DNA of 64,000 bases from Macrocystis pyrifera (taxonomy: Eukaryota > Sar > Phaeophyceae > Laminariales > Laminariaceae). This document shows, piece after piece, positions 55,200 through 64,000 of the stretch (within the stretch, counting starts at the first letter, position 1; each line of letters starts with the position of its first letter). Under the pieces are notes generated by a model. The model saw only the letters and a list, made by a program, of their open reading frames with translations. It was not told where the DNA came from and did no database searches. The translations under genes and the position numbers were made by a program. The stretch lies in contig JASSKH010000003.1 of NCBI GenBank assembly GCA_031763025.1, forward strand, positions 3,260,501 through 3,324,500, read 5' to 3'.

Positions 55200-56010
55200 T
55201 TGATTCCGGCGCAGTTTGTGGTCGCGTTTCCCCTCCGACAGTGGCGCCGCCGATCGGGGACGGCAGTCGTTATCCTTGTACGTTTCCCACGGTACATGGA
55301 TTACATCCAGTTGCAGCGAGGTGGAGTTGTTCCTTACCTCTTCCTCCGGCAGCCACTCAGACTTCGTCCCAATAGGGTACCGCCCTCGATATTGCCTTGT
55401 TCACACGTCTCCCGAGCTTCCGACGGCCTGCCAGGTCGGTCAGAGTGTGGAGCGGTGCTGCCACCGTCGAGGTTTCTGCCAAGCTCGAGTCTGCGCCTCA
55501 AATAAAGTGCGCGAACTCGTCCTCAAAGGCACGGCGTAGACGTTCCGGTCGCGCGTGGAATATTTTGATTAGGCCGACGACACTGGCCTCATCCTGATTC
55601 GCCTGCCACTCAACGTGGCCTGGCAGCTGAGGCCCGGCTGCTCGATGGCTATCATTTCCCACGGCCCCGTCCAGTATTCGTGCGCCAACTTTGCGTGAAT
55701 ATCTTCTCGCGCCACCTGGCCGTCCACCTCCTTGATAAGCACTAGGTCTCCCACTCGTGCCCAAGGGGATTTCCGTAGTATTGCCGCGTTGTGCTGCACA
55801 CGTCCCCTGTTCTTGTCCTCTTGCCACCTGTTCAAGATCCCCCGCAGTTCCAGGAACGTCTGCTGGTTCTCCGCCATAAAAGTGTCCAGTACCGCGTGAG
55901 AGTCGTCACTATCTAGCGCCGCAGTAAGGATGTCAACGTTCGTGCGCGCGTCGCGGCCGAACAGGATCCGAAAACGTGTACCTCCCGAGGGGAGGCGCGG
56001 CGTTGGGTCC
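55200..56010 (-). mobile_element. Ty3/gypsy fragment (3' end of integrase), reverse strand
   Basis: The minus strand reads WARVGDLVLIKEVDGQVARE and KLAHEYWTGPWEMIAIEQPG, then LSCQATLSGRRIRMRPVS and IKIFHARPERLRRAFEDEFA. This is the C-terminal GPY/F-type segment after a Ty3/gypsy integrase core (WTGPWEM matches the GPY/F box). It is a truncated fossil with a few breaks. The rest of the element was not found, and the flank to 54.75 kb may include decayed 3' sequence. Confidence 0.75.
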
Positions 56011-57930
56011 AGCTTGCTGCCTCAACATAAGTGTCCCATCTGCCTGGCTATGGCTATGACTTGCAGCAACACCGCACGACCTTCTGCGCGTTGAAACATG
56101 CACAAACCAGCCCTTTTTGCGGACAGCGGATTTTTGGTCGATGCTCTTCAGAAGTACTCAAGGGGGAGAACTGGGCAATTGCGGGGGGGGGTGGCTGGAT
56201 CGAGGGGAAAGGGGGTACAAACGCAGTATTAATAATGTAGTAGCATTATGTTGGTGGGGGGGTTTGGGGAAAGCAGGGCTACACAGGAAACGAGACGGTA
56301 GAGAGGCTTTGCTTATTACGCCCGATAGCAGTATGGACCAGCGACGCCGCCCGACCTTCTGCTCGTTGGATGATGTACGTGGCAGTTACAGACGAGCAAA
56401 TTTATGGACAGAGGGTTTATGGTGGATACTTCGTTGGAGAAACTTAGAGAGGAGGACGGGGGCTCGGTCGCTGTTTGGCGGATGGATGATGAGATGCAGG
56501 GATGTCTTTGTTTAGGAGGGATTTTGTGCGTCGATCGGTGTGGGGTGTCGTTTTTTTTCCGCGTCTTCGTTGTTGATTTTTCGTCGTTTGTTGCAATTAT
56601 TGACACACGCTGCACATTGTCGGATGGCAAAGAAAATAACAATAGACGGGATATTCTCAGGCAGTAGGAAGAACACCTGTCGACTGCTGTGTGTTTGAAA
56701 GACTATTGGTGGTATTCATAATACCAATCTTTATTACCAGGTATTGAATACTCCTATGTGGTCATGGTGGTGGCGCTGATGTAGGTTTGGAGCTTCAAAG
56801 CCAACAACTTTATTTTAGTGTGCCCCGCGGGACATCGGCTCTCCCGACCGACACCAGCTCTCTTGCGGCCACACGGTGGTGCAACGCCCCCCCCACACGG
56901 CAGCCCTCGGTGACCCTGGTGAAAAAAGAGTCGCTGCCGCCGAACTCAACGAACCGAGAGCGTCGAGAGATGCCCTCTAGGGGACAGGTCGCTTGGTCCC
57001 CGGGAACGGGAGAGCTCCCTAGGATGGTTCTAATGTTTTTGGAGGGGCGTTTCAATCCCGGGGATGTTTTTTTCAGTCCCCTGTTAGGGTTTCTATGTGG
57101 ATGGAAGGCTTTTGTTCAGGGGGTGGAACACTTCCCCCCTCCTCCTGAGAGTCCCTATTTAGGGTCAACGGTTGAGCACCTAACTCTGTACGCCCAGGTC
57201 AGAGGTTCGAATCCCAGCTTTTGAACATTTTGTTTTTGGTTTTTGTTTCGTTTTAATGGTACGTACGGCATTTTAGTCCCATACGCTTCGTTCCACAATG
57301 AAACACATGCACTTGTTAAGTAAGTGCTGATACGCGTACGTGGGTGTAACACGTTTTTTTTTTTGCTCGCTGGTGTTGTTGCATGTACGAGTATATACAT
57401 TATATGCACTGTTGTTGGTGTCGGCTGTGTTGAATGGTGACATGCTGCTATGATATTGGTTGTACAATATTGGTCGGGGTGTTAGAAGGCAGAGCAGTGC
57501 CTTCTAGGGGCGGTGCTTTTTTTTTCTGAGCTCCTCGCATAAGAAACGCAATATCTCACCCGAAATATGACTTCGAAGAGGTTTGCTTGCGCAACTCGAC
57601 CAACCTTTTGGTATGCGCTACAGTACGTACTCTTTTTTTTCTCTTCTCCATACCATTCATTATCTTCGCCGTTCTTTTTTCTTCTCATCCTATTATTAAT
57701 GGTAACTCAGATCCGGGGTCACATAGTAGGGTCTTATCCTCCTTCCCCACTCACCACTACGGTGCCTGCCTTAGATTTTGATGGCGAGAAGACTGCAGCC
57801 TTTTCTTCCCTCGTCGACCCGCGTCGAATTGTGCCTACCCACGCTCAGAAGACGCTCTCAGCGATGATTGAATTGCTTCCTTTTTATTTTAGCAAATAAA
57901 GTCAAAAGCTCACCAAGGTGGGATTCTCAA
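56010..57930. other. No gene recognised; one tRNA-like relic
   Basis: Short frames only. A tRNA-like relic is noted separately at 57150-57225. A G tract is near 56180. Confidence 0.3.
57150..57225 (+). tRNA. tRNA-like relic with A- and B-box motifs
   Basis: GTCAACGGTTGAGCAC resembles a D-arm and AGGTTCGAATCCC is a textbook B box at suitable spacing, but anticodon and T stems do not pair well. Best seen as a tRNA pseudogene or the head of a tRNA-derived SINE. Confidence 0.35.
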
Positions 57931-57937
57931 GGCGGTA

Positions 57938-59728
57938 TGTTAAGTTCAAGGTCGGGACACTTTGTATCCCTACTTAGGTTTACCTATTGAACAGGTATTC
58001 GTTGGTACTCGCATGGGTTGAATGCTTAGAGGTAGAGGAAGAGTAGATTTTTTCCTTTCGAGCACAAAAGTGAGAGCAAGGCTCGTGCCTCGCTGGGAAA
58101 ACCCTGGTTTTCCATCGAAAATACGCCTCCCAAGTACTACGAATACGATCCCAATACGTGAACTCAGGTAATTACCGGCCGTTCGGCCTCATTCAATACA
58201 GTACCATAACATTAGCCCACTCTGATGAACCGTACATGCAGAAACATGGGGAATCCATGGGAACCCCGATTCCACGAGCTAAAACATGAGTCGAAGATGC
58301 GGCTCCTGACGGGGGCAGGAGTGGAAGAGGCGGGCGCGGTCGGAATACCACCGTGATGACCAGAGTTAGACTGTCGGTATCTTCGTTCCGCGTGTGTGTT
58401 GCAGTCGTTGCTTTGTTTGTTCTGCGGGCCCTGGCCGTGGTGATGCCCACGCGAGTGGCCGGAGCGGCGCTTTTGTTTTTTCTGGCTGTGCTGTCTGTTC
58501 GGTCGCGAGGATTTGTTCTCGCAACGGTGTCGGATCATGCGTTCTTGCCAACGTCGGAACGCCTCGCCGTCCCCACCGAGAGTTCCGAGGTCGGGATTCA
58601 ATATGCCGCTAACATTTGGAAGGGGTGTCTAAACTGTTTGAGAGAGTGTGCGTCTTCGTGGCAATTCAGGCAGTGGTCTCGGTTTTCGCTGAGTGCGGCG
58701 GCGCGAGCGGACGATGAGAGTAGGCCACTCCAGAGGGAAGGGTCATCGGTCTGGATGGACTTGCAGACAGCGTGAACTTCAGCGTAGAGGTGTTCGTCTA
58801 GGGGGCAGCAATTGGAGACGTGTCAAGCCCCGGGTCGAGGCAGTCAGGGATGGATTTGATGACGTTCGTCACAAGCGGATTATTGCGCGATCCCCTCTGC
58901 GATGAAGGCGACTGGGAAGAAGGTGTCCGACCCTGACCGCGGCTATGACTGGCGGACCGGGGCCCCGACGGGGCGGATGACCGCCCACCCGTCGAAGAAG
59001 CAGGCCAAGAAAATATGTTTCGCCGTTGATGGCTGGTGTCCTATTGTTTAAAAGAGTCTGAAAAATCAACCTCATGGCGTCCAAAGTGCCGAACGGCCCC
59101 GATACAGTAGCCAATACCCCAGGGTACAGCGTGGGCATCAAGCTGGGGTACTGCTCGTTAACTTCGATTCGGCCCTACTACTTTCCCATCTGTTGAGTCT
59201 CCATCGTGAGTCGTGTGCGGAAGAGGTGGCAAGCACAAAACTTACTCCAGAAAAGCAAACGGGAAAAATGAGTGAACAAAACGCGTATCAACAAAAAGGC
59301 GGGAAGTCCTATGCCGACGGCGTCACTTGTTAGCTTCAAGGTCGGGACATTTTGTATCTCTTGTTGATTTGCCTATTGACCAGGTACTCGTTGGTACTCA
59401 CGTGTGCTGAGTGCTTAGAGGTAGAATGACATATTTCTTCCTTTCGAGCACGACTGAGAGGAAGGTTCGTGCCTCGCTGGGAAAACCCCAATACCTGAAC
59501 CCAGGCAAAGGTACCAAGAGACTGCATTTTCACCCCTTGACAGACAGCAACATTGCCTTGCCTTGAAATGCTTTAACTGACATCAAACTACTAGGTTTTA
59601 GTATAGAAGACTCGGCCCTACACTCTGGACAGCGCACGTTTTGCCTTGCTTGACAGGTCTACTCTTGACATCTTTGAACCCACTGGTAATTAGCGGCCTT
59701 TCGGCCTCATTCAAAGCAGCACCGTAAC
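57938..59728 (-). mobile_element. Small LTR element (reverse), fossil or non-autonomous
   Basis: LTRs at 59329-59728 (left, on the minus strand) and 57938-58211 (right) both run TGTTA...TTAACA/CTAACA. GGTA precedes and GGTG follows the element on +, a possible 4-bp target duplication with one change. The body is about 1.1 kb. On the minus strand it has a gag-like basic stretch rich in His, Lys and Arg (SQKKQKRRSGHSRGHHHG) but no protease or pol. The left LTR is longer by about 130 bp than the right. It is not able to act by itself and shows several breaks. Same family as the solo LTR at 24.94 kb. Confidence 0.65.
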
Positions 59729-59729
59729 A

Positions 59730-60115
59730 GGTGTACCAGTGCTATAGTGATAGTAGCATGTCGACGCTGAACCACTAGACTGCCGGGGCATATAATCCTA
59801 ATAAAAAAACAAAACTTCGTATCTGGTTATACTACATGCAATACAGTGTACAACAAAGTGTTGCCCCATTGATACGACCTGCGTGGTGCCATTATACTGC
59901 TGTGCCGTCGGCTGTGTTGCGTCATTTGGAAAATACTATTTATTGCGGTGGTGGTGGTACGAGTCTACAGTATCAACCCCGCTGGATGATCCATGCGTCC
60001 GTCTTCTGAGAGTCGTGACTCTTTTTGTGTGTGATTGAAATCCGTCAGGCATATTTGGTATTTGGGTTATATACGTTCGTTCGTTCGTTGTTGCTGCTGT
60101 TGTTCTCACATTAAC
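59730..60115. other. Spacer with tRNA-like segment, reverse strand
   Basis: On the minus strand at about 59800-59730 the sequence CCCCGGCAGTCTAGTGGTTC AG resembles the 5' half of a tRNA (acceptor plus A box). The matching 3' half is not present here. The rest is AT-rich with a GTTC tetramer run near 60070. Confidence 0.3.
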
Positions 60116-60117
60116 TC

Positions 60118-61800
60118 ATCGCCACAATACAATACTCGATGGCGAACCGCAAGGCGGTTGGGCTTGATGGTCTCTCTGCTGAACTGCTGAAGGTCCTGGC
60201 CGACGAAGGAGACTCGGACACCTTCGTAAGCTTCTACGGGATTATCGTCGCTGTGGAGGGGAGGGGTCGTGCCGCAGTATTGGAAGGATGCAATGATTAA
60301 GGTGCTGCACAAGAAGAAAGGACGGAGTGTGGCAACTATCATGGCATTTCCCTTGTCGCGCATGCAAGTAAAGTACTCCTCGAAGTCATCGCGCGCCGCC
60401 TCAGCGACTATTGCGGACGGGAAGGCATCCTGCCAGAGGAGCAGTGTGGCTTTAGACTCGAACGTTCGATGGTCGACACGTTGTTCGTGGTGCGACGCTT
60501 GCAGGAAAGGGCAAGGAAGAGGGACACCCCGCTGTTCATGTGCTTTGTCGACCTCACCAAAGCCTATGACTCCGTCGACCTAACCCTCCTGTGGACTGTG
60601 TTGACTCGCTTTGGCGTGCCACCTAGATTGTTCATCGTTATCCGCCAATTCTACGACAGCATGCGAGTGTGCGTGCGGCTGGATGATGGCGAGTGCTCAC
60701 ATATGTTCGACGTGGAGCAGGGTCTTCGGCAAGGGTGAATGCTCGCGCCATTGCTGTTCAACATGTTTTCACTGCGGTGCTACGTGTGGCGGAGAAACGC
60801 TTCACCGCTGATAAAGCCATCACGGACAGCAAGGCGCAACTCCAACGAAAGACGGAGAAGGGGAAACAGAAGAGGGGAAAGGCACGGGTCGGACACGCCG
60901 ACGGACAGGGGAAGGATAAAGAAGCCTAGACATTGTAGCCAATGCTGTGTGCTGACGATGCGGGCATTGTTTCACGATCACCTAACGGCCTGGAGAGGAT
61001 GATGACGGTGATCGTGACTGCATGTGCCGCGTTCGGCCTGACGGTCTCGGAGGCCAAGACGGAGATAATGTGTCTGTAAACGAAAGGTGGGGGGAACGTG
61101 CCGTTCACCGTCACCGCAGCCGGCCAAGTGTAGAAACAAACATTCGACTTTGTGTATTTGGGCGGGGCTATCAGCGCAGATGGGACGAGCAGAAGTGTCG
61201 AAGTAACGCGTTGACTCCGGAGAGCATGGGCGTGCTTCGGGCGGTATAAGATGGAAATCTATGACCGCGCAGGTGTGCGCCTGCGCCTGAAGGTGCGGAT
61301 GCTGAGAGCCGAGGTGATCGTTGCTCTACGGATGCGTTACTTGGAGCCCGAGCAAGACTGACTACGTCAGGCTACGGGAGGTCCACCACGAGATGCTCCT
61401 CCGATGCCTCGGCTGGCGAAAACGAACGCGCAAAGACCACATTCTATCTTATGCCAACGCGCTTCTCAGAACAAACTTCGAGAGCGTTGAGACGACGGTA
61501 CGCAGGCGTGGACTGTTGTTTGCGGGCTTTGTGGCACGCATGGGAGGGGAGCGTCTGCCCAAAAGGACGATGTTTGGGGAGATGGTCGGGGGTAAGGGCT
61601 ACTCCGGAGGACAGGAGTGGGACTGGATAAGCTTGAGGAGGACCTCAAGGAGTTTGGCATCGAGCTCGAAGGGTGGCGCGAGGCAGCACAGAAAGCCGGC
61701 AGATGGTTCCGACGGGTCGAGGAAGGGGCGGAGCTCTTCACGCGGAAATGACATAAGGACGAGAAGGAGGCATCGGCAGAACGGCACAGGATGGTTGCAA
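60118..61800 (+). mobile_element. Non-LTR retrotransposon (LINE), 5'-truncated and broken
   Basis: Starts within the reverse transcriptase: MANRKAVGLDGLSAELLKVL is the RT block with the K-A-x-G-x-D-G-(x) motif. A frameshift near 60250 is followed by [18 protein letters not shown], and another shift near 60310 by the [10 protein letters not shown] block. Then come [28 protein letters not shown] (in-frame TGA at 60736-60738 where family members have Cys) and the catalytic LCADDAGIV box near 60950. Downstream is the C-terminal region LYGCVTWSPSKTDYVRLREV and LLRCLGWRKRTRKDHILSYA (a long open frame 61321-61818). No endonuclease region is present upstream, so the copy is truncated. Stops and shifts make it inactive. 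A poly-G tract follows, not poly-A. Confidence 0.85.
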
Positions 61801-61870
61801 CCGCGACTACCACCGTAGACGACAATGCACGTGCGCAGAACGGGAGGGGCGGTAGGGGGGTGAGGGGGGA

Positions 61871-61893
61871 GGGGGGGGGGGGGGGGGGGGGAA

Positions 61894-61934
<41 letters not shown>
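61871..61934 (+). repeat. Two G tracts (21 and 41 nt)
   Basis: Nearly uninterrupted G at 61871-61891 and 61894-61934, directly before the R1 leading module. Such tracts can form G-quadruplexes, and their assembled length is unreliable. Confidence 0.9.
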
Positions 61935-61935
<1 letters not shown>

Positions 61936-62010
61936 GCTTACTCATTTGTTGCTTGCCTTAGTCATTTGACCATTGACCACGCATCCCTTTCGAGACGGAG
62001 CACCGTTCCT
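61935..62010 (+). repeat. R1 leading module
   Basis: TTACTCATTTGTTGCTTGCC, TTAGTCATTTGACCATTGAC and CATCCCTTTCGAGACGGAG match the head of R1 copies A and B; the sequence then diverges. Confidence 0.75.
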
Positions 62011-62399
62011 ACTCCTAATAGAGACACCTCCAACAATTGGGCGCTCATTACGTTGTTTCCATATATTACATAGAAACTTTTTACTAATCTTATCCCCTTC
62101 CTGTTTGGCCTCCTGTGGCCACCATCTATCTCCTAGGATAGCGATCGTTTTCCCGCTGCTATTCATTGTATCAAACTCCTGCATGTCACATTCGTCTATT
62201 TCCCTCATCTCTTCTTGTGAAATGTACAAGGGAAGAGGGAGAGGGGGGGAGAGGGGGAGGCGGTCTGCCCAACAGACTGACACCTGGGTATGGCTATCAT
62301 CGTCATGATGCGCTCCCTTCTCTAGGACCCAAGTAATTAGCATGGTGCCACACGGGCAACCTTGCGTGTCTGTATGCACCAGTGCCTGCCTTTCGTATT

Positions 62400-62625
62400 A
62401 TCTTCCCAAGTCCGCCTCACAGGCGGTTCTGAGTAGGATGCAGCTCACCCTTCATGCGACTCGCCGGACACCTCACGGCGCTTCGCGCTTGGTGCAAGCA
62501 ATGTCTGCCTGGTCGGTGAAAACCCGACATGCTCCGTCCCGGCATTGTAGGGATGCGAGGGTCTATGGTCATACGACTACGGCCATGCATGAGATCGAGT
62601 ACATCTCTCCTATCTAGTACCCCCC
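62400..62625 (-). repeat. R1 repeat copy (reverse)
   Basis: GTCCGCCTCACAGGCGGTTC through GCTTCGCGCTTGGTGCAAGC to GGTCATACGACTACGGCCAT and GAGATCGAGTACATCTCTCC, followed by a C tract. It is nearly the exact reverse complement of the first 230 bp of copy C. Confidence 0.85.
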
Positions 62626-62639
62626 CCCCCCCCCCCCCA

Positions 62640-63210
62640 ACCCCCTTTTTGTCCCTTTTCTTCCTTTTTTCGTTTTTCTTTTTTCTCCTCTTTCCCGTTT
62701 TTTTTTTTTTTTTTTTTTTTTTTCCGTTTGCCCCACTTTGTGTCTCTGTCTGTATCTTCCTTTTTGCTTTTTGATACAGGTATCTGCTTTTCCTTTTTTT
62801 GGTTTGCTTCGTCGTCTGCCTTTTCGTTCTTTGTCTACGAGAAATAGTTCCTTTTTGTTTCTCTGGTGTTCTAAATAGCGGAGTAAGTACGGTTGTGTTT
62901 TTGGTTCTTATCTCTGTTCTACACCCTTCGCGTAGCTTGCGAACCTACAATCTGCGAAAATCTGCGCACTCTCTTGTTGTGCGTTTCCTTTTTGCTTTCT
63001 TGCTTTCTTGTTTGAATTGATTGCTTTTCTTTCTTTTTTAATTTTTGCGTTTTTCGACTTAGCTTCGATTTTTCGGCGCCGAGTTGCTTTTTTTCATCCT
63101 TTCTATTCGTTCCTGGGTAGTAAGCGGTCTTCTCGGTTTCTACGGCGACTTGTACCGCATGATACGTGATACGTACGTGCGCAGACCTCACTTTTTATTT
63201 TTGTCTGAGG
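62640..63210. other. No gene recognised; T-rich
   Basis: T-rich + strand with long T runs (about 62698-62723). Open frames are Phe/Leu artefacts. Confidence 0.5.
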
Positions 63211-63261
63211 AGTAGATGTACGTCAGCAAGTATAACGTGCTTGTTTTTCGTTTCTACCGAG

Positions 63262-63436
63262 CGAGGTATTCTTCCACTCCAGAGTTATTATTGGAGCCTG
63301 TCCTGCGACCACAGAATGCATTGTACTTCGAGTTAATGTTTGAACAACAACAACAACAACAACAACAACAACTCGTACAGAGTCCGTGGTCGCAAGACAG
63401 GCTTCAAGAACTCTGGATGGAGTGGAAGAACACCTC
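63262..63436. repeat. Imperfect inverted repeat around a (CAA)n run
   Basis: Left arm GAGGTATTCTTCCACTCC...GCCTGTCCTGCGACCACAGA (63262-63334) pairs with the right arm (63371-63436), whose complement reads GAGGTGTTCTTCCACTCC...GCCTGTCTTGCGACCACGGA. The loop holds about nine CAA units (63345-63371). Confidence 0.8.
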
Positions 63437-63684
63437 GGGGGGAAAAAACAAGCAAAGAATAATATATATATACATATATTTTCATCATCACTTTTACTTT
63501 CCAACCCACTCGTAGGAGGTTTTACCCTCCACGATCTTCTGGACAAGCCGTGGTCACAGGTGTCGTCCCTTCTCCCCCCCGGTACGTGCCTTCATTTTTA
63601 TCGCGCATAGGGTTCAGCATTCCCACTGCTCGTCGATTTTCATCGAATGTAGCTAACTCACGCTCTCGCGCTTTTCGCTTATCA

Positions 63685-64000
63685 ATTTTTTATGCAAGAA
63701 AAAGTCCCTACGAGCATGCACTCGGTGAGATTTGAACCCACGAAATTGATCTTGACAGGCACGCGGACCACCTACCAAGCCACCGGGGACGATGGTATAC
63801 TGGTAACCGGCGTCCCCGGTGGCTTGATAGGTGGTCCGATAGGCACGCGGACCACCTATCAAGCCACCGGGGACGCCGGTTACCAGTATACCATCGTCCC
63901 CGGTGGCTTGGTAGGTGGTCCGCGTGCCTGTCAAGATCAATTTCGTGGGTTCAAGTCTCACCGAGTGCATGCTCATAGGGACTTTTTCTTGCATAAAATT
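63685..64000. repeat. Large nested palindrome with tRNA-like boxes (foldback)
   Basis: Left arm about 63685-63838 and right arm 63848-64000 are near-perfect reverse complements separated by about 9 bp. Within each arm a shorter inverted repeat recurs (CGGACCACCTA(C/T)CAAGCCA...to its complement), so each arm can also fold on itself. Read outward, each arm carries TGGCTTGGTAGG (A-box-like) and GGGTTCAAGTCTCAC (B box with a mostly paired T-stem). The right arm reaches the window edge, so the true end is unknown. Confidence 0.9.

Overview
The window looks like nuclear DNA of an intron-rich, repeat-rich eukaryote. The most likely source is a stramenopile alga, perhaps a brown alga. This is inferred from the style of the single recognisable host gene (short exons in phase, introns of about 0.4-2 kb full of repeats), the very long G/C homopolymers, and the mixture of Ty1/copia, Ty3/gypsy, LINE and MITE sequences. 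No species marker (rRNA, organelle gene, intact tRNA) is present, so the placement is tentative.

Region by region: (1) 1.8-11.5 kb, + strand, holds most of a MAP65/PRC1/Ase1-type microtubule-bundling protein gene in at least eight exons. Its introns are packed with MITEs, minisatellites and an interspersed repeat here called R1. The gene runs off what can be recognised at both ends. (2) 11.5-26 kb is gene-poor. It has two short candidate exons on + (20.0-21.0 kb), one candidate exon on - (22.1-22.25 kb), MITE families M1 and M2, three near-adjacent R1 copies (16.6-18.75 kb, the last one splitting a 30-bp minisatellite), extreme C/G tracts, and a nested pair of small LTR-type repeats at 24.8-25.4 kb. 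(3) 26.5-59.7 kb is a retroelement graveyard. It contains a badly decayed Ty3/gypsy copy (about 26.5-34.2 kb), a nearly full-length Ty1/copia copy (35.75-42.24 kb) that sits inside an R1 repeat, two further copia copies or fragments (42.9-44.9 and 47.9-53.2 kb), a copia tail scrap, a reverse-strand gypsy fragment (55.2-56.0 kb) and a small reverse-strand LTR element (57.9-59.7 kb). Between them are Ser/Pro/Gly-coding minisatellites and an unassigned ORF (46.2-47.9 kb). (4) 60.1-61.8 kb is a 5'-truncated, broken LINE, followed by giant G tracts, another R1 copy and, at the right edge (63.2-64.0 kb), two foldback structures. One is a nested palindrome of about 150-bp arms carrying tRNA-like A- and B-box sequences.

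Only the MAP65-like gene can be given a function with good confidence. The rest of the window is mainly informative about element nesting, splice-site duplication and unusual palindromic DNA.
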